From Hahellaceae bacterium (GTDB lineage Bacteria > Pseudomonadota > Gammaproteobacteria > Pseudomonadales > Oleiphilaceae), in NCBI GenBank assembly GCA_016744695.1, contig JADGDV010000019.1, forward strand, positions 1-64,000: 64,000 nt of DNA, in the 5' to 3' direction. The notes below the pieces were generated by a model, which did not search any database, was not told the origin of the DNA, and was given only the letters and a program-made list of their open reading frames with translations. Positions 1 through 8,515 of the stretch are shown piece after piece. Within the stretch, counting starts at the first letter, position 1. The number at the start of each line of letters is the position of its first letter. Made by a program: the position numbers and the translations under genes.

Positions 1-1
1 C

Positions 2-217
2 GCTATAAATCTTCCTATTACCCAGTTTACTCAAACACATGTCAAATCACTGGCACTTGACCCTAACAAGCCTGTGATCACCATTTGTCTTTCGGCTCAC
101 AGGAGTATTCCAGCTGTACGGCAACTAAGACAGATGGGGTTTCGTCAAGCCTCACAACTTAAAGGTGGAATGAAAAATTGGTGGAAAAACGAACACCCAA
201 CCGAGAAAGGGTCATGA
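2..217 (+). CDS. Rhodanese-like domain protein, C-terminal fragment (5' end outside window)
   Basis: The frame is open from the first bases of the window and ends at TGA 215-217, so only about 71 residues are visible. They contain a rhodanese active-site loop, CLSAHRS, with the persulfide-carrying Cys codon at 86-88, followed by the usual end of the domain (RQMGF, LKGGMKNW). Rhodanese domains move sulfane sulfur; the acceptor cannot be told from this piece. Whether this is a stand-alone single-domain protein or the tail of a larger one lies left of the window. Confidence 0.8.
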   Translation, partial: AINLPITQFTQTHVKSLALDPNKPVITICLSAHRSIPAVRQLRQMGFRQASQLKGGMKNWWKNEHPTEKGS

Positions 218-242
218 GTGCAAGAATCTTTTTTTAATAAGT

Positions 243-689
243 TTGTTCATATTACAAGAGGCATCCGCAGTGGAACAGCAAGATTGGAAATTACAGAAAG
301 ATAAGAACGGAATAAAAGTGTACACAAAGGAAGTATCAGACTCTCCAATGAAAACTTTTAAAGGTGCTACTCTAATTTCAAGTTCATTAGATCAGTATGA
401 TGCCTTATTACGAGATGTTGAAAATTTTTCAGAATGGATGCATTCATTAAAAAAAGCAGAAGTAAAAGATCAGTTAGAAGAAAACAAGCGCGTTCTTTAC
501 ACTGTTTATAATGCCCCATGGCCATTAGATAATCGAGATGCAGTTATTCATAGTCGTATTGAGATAGAAGATAATAAAGTCGCCCACATAGTAAGCATTT
601 TTCCTGATTATATGCCTGAGCAGAAAAAACTTGTTCGAATGCCTCTCATTAGTCTTCGAAGCAATAAAAATAAACCAGTTCCAACATAA
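243..689 (+). pseudogene. START-domain lipid-binding protein, truncated/decaying
   Basis: The 148-residue frame matches the first two thirds of a START-domain protein (KDKNGIKVYTKEV; the APWPLDNRDAV motif near residue 91-101). Such proteins are exported and bind hydrophobic ligands. Both ends look damaged. The only start in frame is a TTG at 243, yet the same frame upstream (from 222) still encodes a signal-peptide core, KNLFLISLF, running into the cleavage-like QEASA. At the 3' end the protein breaks off after VRMPL where about 50 more residues are expected. Just past the stop (691-728) a short stretch reads PGVNLVCPAC, resembling the family's DPGG.LPAWL motif. I read this as a gene that lost its start and part of its C-terminus. 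Confidence 0.65.
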
Positions 690-782
690 CCTGGGGTTAA
701 TCTTGTCTGTCCAGCTTGTTATATCTAAACTGCTTGCCTATATTAAAATAAAACCAAGCAGCCTATTTTTACAAGGTAATTA

Positions 783-1814
783 ATGCCAGCGAATAATAAA
801 ACACTTGAGTCACTGCATCCTGGTAACTTTGCTATGGTGATGGCAACTGGCATCATTGGAATTGCTTTGGAGAACCTACAATTTGATAATTTAGCGGTAT
901 TATTCAAAGGCCTTGCTGTGTTTAGCTGGCTGCTCTTACTTGTATTGAGTTCTATTCGTATTTCACTTTACTACCGTTCAGTGTTTATAGATTTAGCTGC
1001 ACCGCGCATGGTTTTTTCTTATTTCACTCTGGTTGCCGCAACAAATATCATAGGCTTAATTCTTCATGGTTACGGTTTTATAAATTTAGCTTTAGCCTGC
1101 TGGGTATTCTCCTTCGTGGTGTGGAGCTTATTACTCTACACCGCATTTTCTGTATTGACCTTTCTTAGCCATGAGAGCAATGTAAATATTATGCATGGTG
1201 GTTGGTTATTAACCATTATAGGTACACAATCCTTGGTTTTATTAGGCACACTATTGGCTCCTGATCTGAGCGAATACTCTCATATCATGATGGTTGAAGT
1301 GCATATGCTTTGGGGTTTGGGTTTATCACTCTATGGTATTTTTGTTGCTTTGTTTTGTTATCGTATCTTTTTTCTTGCCCTAAAACCGAGTGACTTATCC
1401 CCTTTACTTTGGGTGGTTATGGGGGCTGCTGCCATTAGCGCAAATGCAGGTACAAGTTTATTCTGGAGTGATAATCAATTGCCTTTCTTGGCGGCACAAA
1501 AACCATTTATAGATGGTGTTACTTTAATGATCTGGTCATGGGCAACATGGTGGATTCCACTGCTATTCTTCTTTGGAATCTGGAAGCATGTCATCCGGAA
1601 AATTCCTTTTGAATATGAGCCTGCATTATGGAGTATGGTATTTCCGCTGGGCATGTATACGGTCGCAAGTGAGCGTTTAGGACAAGCCGCGGAGTTTCCA
1701 CCAATGATTTGGATTTCTCAACTAATGATATGGCTTGCCATTGCAACTTGGCTAGTGGTTATGGCTGGCATGCTTAAACAAATAGCTTCAATTATGACTA
1801 AACCTCCTACTTAA
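783..1814 (+). CDS. TDT family transporter (TehA/SLAC1-like)
   Basis: 343 residues, almost entirely hydrophobic, with about ten predicted membrane spans. The N-terminus carries LHPGNFAMVMATGIIGIA, the signature start of the tellurite-resistance/dicarboxylate transporter (TDT) family, whose fold is the SLAC1-type anion channel. Members move C4-dicarboxylates, sulfite or other anions, or confer tellurite resistance; the substrate cannot be assigned here. Full length for the family. It stands alone on the + strand after the broken START gene, with a GGTAAT-type ribosome site before ATG 783. Confidence 0.8.
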   Translation: MPANNKTLESLHPGNFAMVMATGIIGIALENLQFDNLAVLFKGLAVFSWLLLLVLSSIRISLYYRSVFIDLAAPRMVFSYFTLVAATNIIGLILHGYGFINLALACWVFSFVVWSLLLYTAFSVLTFLSHESNVNIMHGGWLLTIIGTQSLVLLGTLLAPDLSEYSHIMMVEVHMLWGLGLSLYGIFVALFCYRIFFLALKPSDLSPLLWVVMGAAAISANAGTSLFWSDNQLPFLAAQKPFIDGVTLMIWSWATWWIPLLFFFGIWKHVIRKIPFEYEPALWSMVFPLGMYTVASERLGQAAEFPPMIWISQLMIWLAIATWLVVMAGMLKQIASIMTKPPT

Positions 1815-1861
1815 TCGACAAACACTCCAACTTCTACTTTTGAATACTGCCACAGACAGAC

Positions 1862-1890
1862 TTGTCATAGTGTAATTGTTCAGATATGAT
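1862..1890 (+). promoter_or_regulatory. Sigma70-type promoter of the tRNA-like gene
   Basis: TTGTCA at 1862-1867 (5/6 of TTGACA) and TATGAT at 1885-1890 (5/6 of TATAAT) are separated by exactly 17 bp and lie 14 bp upstream of the tRNA-like sequence. Strong match by inspection; not tested. Confidence 0.7.
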
Positions 1891-1903
1891 TATGTTGATC
1901 AGT

Positions 1904-1982
1904 GGGGCTGTAGCTCAGTTAGGAGAGCGTTCATTTATTTATAAATGAGAGGTCGGACGTGCAAATCATCCCAGCTCCACCA
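1904..1982 (+). tRNA. tRNA-like gene related to tRNA-Ala, anticodon and T arms degenerate (probable pseudo-tRNA)
   Basis: The acceptor stem (GGGGCTG / CAGCTCC, one G-T pair), D arm (GCTC / GAGC) and encoded CCA end closely resemble bacterial tRNA-Ala(GGC). The middle is abnormal: the anticodon arm has 20 nt instead of 17. It can form a 5-bp stem (TTCAT/ATGAG) with a 10-nt loop, or an 8-bp hairpin with a TTTA loop, and neither presents a normal 7-nt anticodon loop. The T arm has a C-A mismatch and the loop reads TGCAAAT, lacking the TTC signature. Total 79 nt. It probably is not charged or decoding, but promoter and CCA are kept, so it may be transcribed. Confidence 0.6.
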
Positions 1983-2084
1983 CTTTCAAGTTTAACATCT
2001 TCCCACTTTCACCGTTATTGTTACATTTTCTTGCGATACTCCAACGGCTGGCTATGCCATTAAAGTATCAGCAAGAGCAAGTTA

Positions 2085-2819
2085 TCAAAATACCTGCTGA
2101 TCATTAGCTAAGTTGATTGGTTGCGGCTTTTTCTGACTGTACATCCATTTAAAACTGTCAATTTTATCGCCCCTGTTATGCAGGCCTGTAACAAACGCGG
2201 GTTTGATCGTCTGATAATATAAAATTGCTTCAATGCTCATGTTATTGCTTGGATTAGCTGTCCAGTCCAGTACATAATGAATGCTATCTATACCCGTTCC
2301 CTCAACACCTACATCGTCACGATTAAAATCAGGGTCAGCTGCAGCAGCACCAATTACGGCTACATCGCTTGAGAAACGGGGGTCGGTTTGGGAAAAGCCC
2401 GCGGGTGGTATACGATTGTCTTTTAAATAGCGGTCGCCATGAAGTAAAACGTATGTCACCTGATTATTGGTGTCCCCCATTACGGTTTCGTAGATCGCTA
2501 TTTCACCTGGCCTAGTAATAATATTTTTATGCTTGCTGAAACATTCATCTTCAATATAACTGCCAGTTTTAACGATTACTATACATTTTTCAGCGGCCTG
2601 ATCAGTATCTACCGTTAAAAAACCATCGCTATTCGGCGTGCCTGATTCGAAAAGAACATCCCCTGCACTATTCTTAATCACCAAATCACGCAGTGGCCAA
2701 TTAGTGTTGGCATTGCCATTTGGCGTTGTAGCAATCTGACTTTGATAAGCACTAATTCGTGGCATATGACAATCCTGACATTGCTTGTCATTTAAGCCAC
2801 CTTCATTAAACTGACTACT
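2085..2819 (-). pseudogene. C-terminal fragment of a c-type cytochrome-like protein
   Basis: The frame from the first ATG gives 226 residues, but the same frame continues upstream without a start and encodes CQDCH directly before that Met: a CxxCH covalent haem-binding site. Upstream of about 2820 the sequence becomes the end of an IS200/IS605 element, so the N-terminal part was cut off by insertion or rearrangement. The remaining protein has no membrane span and no second CxxCH; I do not recognise its family beyond the haem motif. Without a start codon, signal peptide or promoter it is very likely not functional. Confidence 0.6.
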
Positions 2820-3121
2820 TAACGACCACCGTCTGAAGACGGTGGGTTAATAACTGCGGACTGAAAGTCCAGCGTTTCGGCTAAAGCCAATTACTCAACA
2901 TCAAAATTGTCATTCGGCTTACGCTCAAAGTGGTGCTCCAAGTATTCTTTTATCATTTCTTTCGTTAACTCTCCTGCCGTTATACAAAAGTAGCCTCTTG
3001 CCCAAAAGTGTTGTCCCCAATAACGCTTCTTCAGAAGCGGGTATTCCTGAAACAACTTTGTCGAGCTTTTTCCTTTGATTCTTCTCATTATATCCGACGG
3101 CGTAATTGTCGGCGGCGCTGA
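2820..3121 (-). mobile_element. IS200/IS605-family remnant (3' part of tnpA plus right end)
   Basis: Contains the 3' part of a Y1 transposase gene (2891 to about 3121) and the hairpin-rich terminus downstream of it (2826-2888). The 5' part of tnpA, which would carry the metal-binding HUH motif, and the left end are missing. The element therefore cannot move on its own. It separates a porin-like scrap from a cytochrome scrap. Confidence 0.75.
2826..2888. repeat. Hairpin cluster of the IS200/IS605 terminus
   Basis: Three small imperfect palindromes in a row: CCACCGTCT/AGACGGTGG (2826-2845, 2-nt centre), GGACT-GAA-AGTCC (2858-2870) and GGCT-AA-AGCC (2879-2888). IS200/IS605 ends are recognised as single-stranded hairpins by the Y1 transposase, and these sit where the downstream end is expected. 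Confidence 0.6.
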
Positions 3122-3193
3122 TGTTCCGTTATCAAAACCAGACATTTTAACGTCAGTTTGACCAACAGATGCACCAACGTATCCTTCAGCCAT
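2891..3193 (-). pseudogene. Truncated Y1 transposase (TnpA) fused to a porin-like scrap
   Basis: 100 codons. From about residue 25 the protein matches TnpA of IS200/IS605 (SAPPTITPSDIM, KLFQEYPLLKKRYWGQHFWARGYF); EMIKEYLEHH carries the family's catalytic Tyr. The first 24 residues (AEGYVGASVGQTD...GFDNGTS) look instead like the mature start of a small outer-membrane beta-barrel protein, without a signal peptide. The HUH motif that normally precedes SAPP is absent. This is best read as a deletion joining the start of an OMP gene to the middle of tnpA; a ribosome site is not evident. Confidence 0.7.
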
Positions 3194-3351
3194 AGAAAAT
3201 AATCATAAATAGGCAGTAAAGGGGGTAGCTACTTGAAAGGGGGCTGAGACTCGATACATAAGGGAGCCACGCCCTAATACTCTGTAATAATAGATGATAC
3301 TAATATAAGAATATTGGGGCTGGTACTAATTCATTAAAAACGATTTAGTCA

Positions 3352-4053
3352 TTAATTTAAGACAGACATCTGCTCTTTGTAATCTTCAGCAATCGCTTCA
3401 TCTAGCGTTTTCAACAAACCTGCCCGCATTTTTAATTTGGTCGCCTTGTGTGCGGCCAAATTCAAACCAGCCAAACGCTGCGCTTCGTCTATAGCTGTAG
3501 ACATTAAGTCTTCTGCCGGTACAATTTTATCCAGAAAACCACCGATAACAGCCTCTTCTGGAGAGTACATTTGGGCATTATTTACAGAACGCTGAAAGTA
3601 AGACGGCGTTAAACGTGCACGAGGTAATTCAATGCCAAAGTTGTGCATAGTCATGCCAATATTAACTTCATTGAGACCTAACTGAAACGGACCATCAACA
3701 CCAATTCTGTAATCACATGCCATTAACGTAAAACAACCCTGCGCAACAGCGTGGCCTGTACAGACACCAACCACCGGCGTAGGGAAAGCCAACAAACGAC
3801 GACAAAGCATAGAACCTGCCTTTATCATTTCAACACCGGCAACGGCATCGGCTTTAAAGACCTTTAAATCAAAACCTGCAGAAAATATGCCCGGCTGACC
3901 CACAATCATTACAACAGCTTTATCTTGCTCGGCTTGGTCTAGTGCACCATTAATAGCTGCAATATGATCTGGGGACATAGCGTTTACCTTACCATTCTGT
4001 AGGGTAATAGTGGCGATTTTTCCGTCGAACTTGTAGTTAACTAATTCTGTCAT
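3352..4053 (-). CDS. Enoyl-CoA hydratase/isomerase (crotonase) family protein
   Basis: 233 residues with the crotonase core: oxyanion-hole segment GIFSAGFDLK (residues 55-64), GHAVAQGC (100-107), and LNEVNIG with Glu129 at the position of the first catalytic Glu of enoyl-CoA hydratase. The second catalytic Glu is not evident, so isomerase, hydrolase or related CoA chemistry is as likely as hydration. It follows the nitronate monooxygenase gene after 75 bp on the same strand and probably shares the HxlR-controlled operon. Substrate unknown. Confidence 0.8.
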   Translation of the reverse strand: MTELVNYKFDGKIATITLQNGKVNAMSPDHIAAINGALDQAEQDKAVVMIVGQPGIFSAGFDLKVFKADAVAGVEMIKAGSMLCRRLLAFPTPVVGVCTGHAVAQGCFTLMACDYRIGVDGPFQLGLNEVNIGMTMHNFGIELPRARLTPSYFQRSVNNAQMYSPEEAVIGGFLDKIVPAEDLMSTAIDEAQRLAGLNLAAHKATKLKMRAGLLKTLDEAIAEDYKEQMSVLN

Positions 4054-4128
4054 GGTTATCTCTTTGTAATAAGTATTTATAGACCGTTAGGTATGTATTC
4101 TCGTAAATATAAAACTATTCTTATGTGT

Positions 4129-5097
4129 CTACTCAGTCATAGACGCAAGGCGCTTGTTAATTATTTGCTTGGCATCTGACATGATGTTGTCCACCAGTTC
4201 CTTACAAGTGGGAATATCATCAACCAAGCCACCACACATACCGAACGTTAGCATTCCTGCATCAACATCACCTGTTGTCCAAGCGATGTCTTGCATTTTA
4301 CCTGACACAAGCCCATGTACTTCAGAAAATTCACCACCCGCTTTTTCAATCTCTATTACTTTGGTAGCCACACTATTTTTATAAACTCGAGCGGTGTTCT
4401 TGTAGCTTCGAAAGATCAATGAGGTCTGGGTTTCGTTCATATCAACAATAGATTTTTTAACGTTTTCATGAACAGGAGCTTCCTGTGTTGCCAAGAAACG
4501 AGTGCCCATATTGATACCCTCTGCGCCGAGCGCCAGAGCAGCCACTAAGCCACGACCGTCAGCAATACCGCCTGAAGCGACAATTGGAATCGATAGCTTC
4601 TGAGCCGCGGCTGGAATCAGCACCAGACCCGGCACATCTTCTTCACCAGGGTGCCCTGCACACTCAAAACCATCAATGCTAACAGCCGCAACACCTAATC
4701 GTTCAGCTTTAAGGGCATGGCGTACTGCCACACACTTATGAATCACCTTAATTCCGTGGGCGTTGAACTTTTCCATAAAGGGTTCTGGGCTGCGGCCTGC
4801 AGTCTCAACAATTTTTACACCGCTTGCGCAAATTACATCTACATAATCATCGTAGTTTACTGCTGATGCAACAACACCCACCGTCAGGTTTACTGCAAAT
4901 GGCTTATCAGTCAACGATTGGCATTTTTCTATCTCTGCCTTGAGCAGTTCAGGAGTAGGAAGCGTTAATGCCGTCATAGTACCCAGCGCACCAGTATTAG
5001 ATACCGCAGCAGCCAATTCTGCAGTTCCCACGCGCATCATTCCGCCGCAGATAATAGGTTTCTCAATGCCAAGTAATTCAGTTAATCTGGTTTTCAT
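4129..5097 (-). CDS. Nitronate monooxygenase / 2-nitropropane dioxygenase family (FMN)
   Basis: 322 residues, the full length of the NPD/NMO TIM-barrel family. Visible hallmarks are the N-terminal IEKPIICGGMMRVGTAELAAAVS, the ECAGHPGEEDV segment with the conserved His149, and the FMN phosphate-binding GGIADGRGLVAALALGAEGINMGTRF split across two strands. NMOs oxidise alkyl nitronates (for example propionate-3-nitronate); many members are only annotated by homology. Lies between hxlR-like and crotonase genes in one orientation, suggesting a small catabolic or detoxification operon. Confidence 0.8.
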   Translation of the reverse strand: MKTRLTELLGIEKPIICGGMMRVGTAELAAAVSNTGALGTMTALTLPTPELLKAEIEKCQSLTDKPFAVNLTVGVVASAVNYDDYVDVICASGVKIVETAGRSPEPFMEKFNAHGIKVIHKCVAVRHALKAERLGVAAVSIDGFECAGHPGEEDVPGLVLIPAAAQKLSIPIVASGGIADGRGLVAALALGAEGINMGTRFLATQEAPVHENVKKSIVDMNETQTSLIFRSYKNTARVYKNSVATKVIEIEKAGGEFSEVHGLVSGKMQDIAWTTGDVDAGMLTFGMCGGLVDDIPTCKELVDNIMSDAKQIINKRLASMTE

Positions 5098-5220
5098 TAA
5101 TAGTGGTCCTGTTTGTTGAGCGTGTTGGATATTACATAATATATGCGAGTGATAATTTAAAGTCCACGGGATAAAACATCATAAGTTACCCGAAGACACA
5201 ATGACACAATACCGTGGCAA

Positions 5221-5601
5221 CTAAGTTTTTTGTGACTTTTTATAGCAAGCCAAATCCTCTCTGCCTACATCATGTGCCCACTGGTCTGCCCACTTAGCTA
5301 GCGGTCCTAATGCTTTTAACAAGGTTTTACCCTCACTAGTTACGTGGTATCCGCCGCCGATTTCTAAATTAACAATCCCAGCTTCTCTTAACTCTTTTAA
5401 TCTTGATGTTAATACATTTGGAGAACTGATGTCACAATCACTCTGAATCATACGTGAGGTTTTCTTCTCCCCACCTTTAAGAGACCAAAGAATTCTTAAA
5501 GCCCACCGCCGGCCCAATAAATCGAGTACCACCATAATGGGTTGACCGGACTGAGAATTACTAACGGGGTTTCCAGGCTGTAAAATTTTTTTGGCTGGCA
5601 C
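5221..5601 (-). CDS. HxlR-type winged-helix transcriptional regulator
   Basis: 126 residues with the single HxlR winged-helix domain: VLDLLGRRWALRILWSLKGG (about 26-45), SSPNVLTSRLKELREAGIV (recognition region), then the wing (GGGYHVTSEGKTLL). HxlR proteins act as dimers, often sensing redox or electrophiles and repressing a neighbouring enzyme gene. Start ATG at 5599-5601; AAGGT about 9 nt upstream may serve as ribosome site and is itself part of a palindrome. It reads away from the truncated amidohydrolase with only 6 bp between the frames and into the nitronate monooxygenase gene 123 bp downstream. Confidence 0.85.
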   Translation of the reverse strand: MPAKKILQPGNPVSNSQSGQPIMVVLDLLGRRWALRILWSLKGGEKKTSRMIQSDCDISSPNVLTSRLKELREAGIVNLEIGGGYHVTSEGKTLLKALGPLAKWADQWAHDVGREDLACYKKSQKT

Positions 5602-5607
5602 TATCTG

Positions 5608-6168
5608 TTGACCTTATATAAGGTTGATATATCAAAGCCGATGCAAGCAGTAAAAGAAATTAGGCGCTGTGTAAATGAGCTGGGGTTTAAAGCCATACGG
5701 GTACTGCCCTGGTTATGGGAGTTACCACCCACGGACCGCCGCTTTTATCCCGTTTATACAATTTGTGCCGACCTAGGCATACCTTTTTGTACTCAGATTG
5801 GCCACACGGGGCCTCTCATGTCTAGCGAGGTAGGAAGACCTATATATATAGATCAAGTAGCGTTGGATTTTCCTGAATTAGTCATCGTGGGCGGACACAT
5901 TGGCTACCCGTGGACTGAAGAAGCCATTGCTGTAGCCACCAAACATGAGAATTTCTATATTGATACTTCAGCTTACACAGTTAAGCGTTACCCTACAGAG
6001 TTAGTTAGATTTATGAAGGGGCGTGGCAGGCACAAGGTTCTATTCGGTACAAACTACCCGATGATTATGCCTGCTAAAGCACTTGAAGGATTAGATAATC
6101 TCGAATTAGATGAGGAAACAAAACAGTTATTTTTAGAAGGGAATGCCCGACGTGTTTTTAATCTTTAG
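5608..6168 (+). pseudogene. Amidohydrolase-2 family protein, N-terminally truncated
   Basis: 186 residues against roughly 290-300 for the family. The C-terminal two thirds of the barrel are present: VNELGFKAIRV, the metal-site His in QIGHTGP and VGGHIGYPW, and the end GNARRVFNL. The N-terminal HxH metal site is missing. The usual FG(S/T)DYP Asp reads Asn (FGTNYP). The only start is a TTG inside the HxlR operator palindrome; recognisable homology begins about 10 codons later (MQAVKEIRR). A deletion seems to have joined the body of this gene to the regulator's control region. Confidence 0.65.
5611..5635. promoter_or_regulatory. Two abutting palindromes upstream of the HxlR gene, probable operator
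   Basis: ACCTTATATAAGGT (5611-5624) and TTGATATATCAA (5624-5635) are perfect palindromes of 14 and 12 bp sharing one base. They start 10 bp upstream of the regulator's start codon. HxlR family repressors bind AT-rich dyads at their own promoters; autoregulation is the inference. Confidence 0.5.
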
Positions 6169-6266
6169 TTAGATAAAATTTCGTAATATAAAACCGACAG
6201 TTTATGATTATAAAGTGGCTGCAAAAACGTCCAATGCAGTCACTAAAACAGTTATTCATTATAACT

Positions 6267-6303
6267 CGCTGAAGCAACTGGCTATGTCCCTTTTGCTTCA
6301 GTG
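6267..6303. terminator. Hairpin between convergent truncated amidohydrolase and EF-hand genes
   Basis: CGCTGAAGCAA (6267-6277) pairs with TTGCTTCAGTG (6293-6303), 11 bp with one G-T. No long T-run follows on either side, so it is only a candidate bidirectional terminator for the two genes that end here. Confidence 0.35.
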
Positions 6304-6360
6304 AGACCTTCCCTATTTATGTTATTAGCCATGGTTACTACAATAATTTCCTAATAATTG

Positions 6361-6893
6361 TTACTTTGACTTTTGCTGGCGATGCTGTGACTGATGGGCA
6401 GTAAATTCTTCTGCGCTAATAGATCCATCTCCGTTTGTATCAATATCAATGAACGAAGGTGCACTAGCGATGTTCTTCATCTGATACCCCTGTTGTGCCC
6501 TTTCACTTATTCTGTTGCCCCTCGCTTCATAGAATTCCTTTTCGAGTATTTTTCCATCGCCATACCACTACGTTTTCCCATTTGAGCATTCTGCCCCGCA
6601 GTCAGTTCATCTTGGGTCAATTTGCTATCAGAATTTGCATCAAAGTCTGAAAATTTGGGTGCACTAGCAGTCCCGCGCATAGGTCTACCTTCTGCGGCTC
6701 TTATTGACATTCGCTCCTCGCGTACAATGTTAAACTCTTCCTCACTGATAAAATTATTATCATCTTTATCATAGGCTACAAAGGGAATTGGACCACGTGA
6801 AGCACTTTCTTCAGCTTGAACAGCGACGGCTGAGAAAGTGCCAGCAAATATTATTAATAGGCTTGCAGAATATGATTTTTTCATAATATTCAT
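6361..6893 (-). pseudogene. Secreted EF-hand protein, frameshifted
   Basis: The first frame (6507-6893, 128 codons) has a signal peptide ending VAVQAEE and EF-hand loops YDKDDNNFISEEEF and FDANSDSKLTQDEL. It then derails. The next frame continues the protein to TAA 6361-6363 with EFYEARGNRISERAQ, ASAPSFIDIDTNGDGSISAEEF and a His/Gln-rich tail. The EFxxxRxxRxS.RA...ASAP.F.D.D pattern occurs in both halves, so the ancestral protein was an internal duplication of about 177 residues. The break lies near the A-runs complementary to 6537-6553. Calcium binding is inferred from the loops. The indel may be a real mutation or a base-calling error. Confidence 0.7.
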
Positions 6894-7139
6894 GAGTTAT
6901 CTCCTAGGGTTACATTGAAAGTTTAACCTGCCTTACTAAAATCATAATGCTGCAAATTGTATGAGGGTATGTCACAGGTCAATTCACACACAGTGTTATA
7001 TTTTTAGTACATGATGAGGGGAAAGTCTTTTATTTTTAACTAACTCTGATACTTACATTATTAATTTTTAAGTACGCAATGCATAACCGTTGTCTTTGCT
7101 TACTTGGTATAAAGCTGCCTAGTGTTTCTTCTAACAGCC

Positions 7140-8485
7140 TTACCACTCATCAAAATATTTATCTTCAACACCCTCACTTAATAGCAAGTTCTTTATCAAC
7201 ATATTCCCTTGCTCGTTTGCTAGCTTAATAGGTTCATTTCCCCAGACTTCTAGATCAGCACCATATTCATGTAAGAGCTTAACAATACCCAGATAACCAT
7301 TTTTTACAGCGGCACGAATGGGCTCATTAGCATTTACCGTTACGTCGGCAGCTCGCGTTAATAACAGTTGGCATGCGTACCAATTACCTTGATTACAATT
7401 TTCTGTTAACGAGTCATTAGTACCCTGCTCCAATTTAACTATTTCACTCTTGAGCTCACTATGAGTAAAACGAGTTAATATCTCTTCCCAGCAACACGCT
7501 TTAGCAAATTGTATTAATGAATGTTTATAAGCCACTTTCAAACGTGTATTAATCCTTACTTCAGCCATATCTAAACGTTCTTCATTATGAGTAATACAAG
7601 CTGCTTTGACCCACCAGGCAATGGTTTCTTTATCAAAAACGATATCATCAATAAAGGTGTTTAAACCTTCTGTATCTTGACGAGTGAGTTGAGTAAAAAA
7701 AGCAGGAGTCTGGTCATCAATAAGACAGCCAATTTTAATTATCTTACGCGCTGTATTAAACATGGTTTTTGGAATATGAAATTTAAAATGCGGCTGCGTA
7801 GTGTATTATCAACATTTGAAGCTACATGCAAAAATACGGGGTTAAATCGTTGATCAAGGGGATATTCTAGCCAACTATCAAGTTGGTCAACAAATGTATT
7901 TGCATCAACTATGCCCTCATCAAACCCTTTAATAGTAAGACTTACAGCGCCATGTAAAATCAAACTATGAAGTAGCATGTCTTGAGAGGTATGGTTTAGC
8001 CAATGATACAATTCGACAATATCATTTTTAATGACCCAATCGGTCATTAACGCTTTGTTATTTGAAAGGAGTCCTGAGCTAGTAAATAACTCATGATTTT
8101 CTAATTTTTTTAAATCATCCCAGTTATTAAAGTCAAAGATATTGGTAAGCCTAACAGAATCAACGAGTATTCCTTCATCCGTTGTATAACTAGATGCACA
8201 ATCAAAATGCCCCGTCTGAAAATAAAGAATATTGCCTGTTAAATCGGGTACTACTTCTAACAGATAAATATTCTGTGAGGCGGTTTCAATTGGACATAAT
8301 GCGTACTCCATGGTAAGCAACTCAAGCTTTGGGTTACCTTCATAAGCAGATAAACTTAGTAAGTGATTATTAAAGTCAGCAGCATTTAAAAGGTCGGGAA
8401 TAACAAGATTATTTCCCGTTATACAAAGGAAATAAACATGAGTATCGATGCTAGTTGCATCAATATAATTAAATTGATAATTGAT
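7140..8485 (-). pseudogene. Ankyrin-repeat-like protein, frameshifted, with no standard start codon
   Basis: Two overlapping frames fit one gene of about 440 codons. The upstream frame (8485 to 7739) ends just after FIFQKP; the downstream frame (7763 to 7140) continues with TARKIIKIGCL and closes with two ankyrin-like repeats (NEPIRAAVKNGYLGIVKLLHEYGA and NEPIKLANEQGN). The switch is at an A-run complementary to 7766-7770. The upstream frame has no ATG, GTG or TTG until 8318, yet it is coding-like back to 8485. There an ATC codon sits about 9 nt behind a strong GGAGGAGG site (8493-8500 region). Function unknown. Confidence 0.55.
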
Positions 8486-8515
8486 TTTGGCCCCTCCTCC
8501 CTATGTTTAACTAAC

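Noticed and set aside
1904-1982. Nonsense-suppressor tRNA
   Set aside because: No 7-nt anticodon loop can be drawn that places a stop anticodon at 34-36; the arm pairs as a long hairpin instead.
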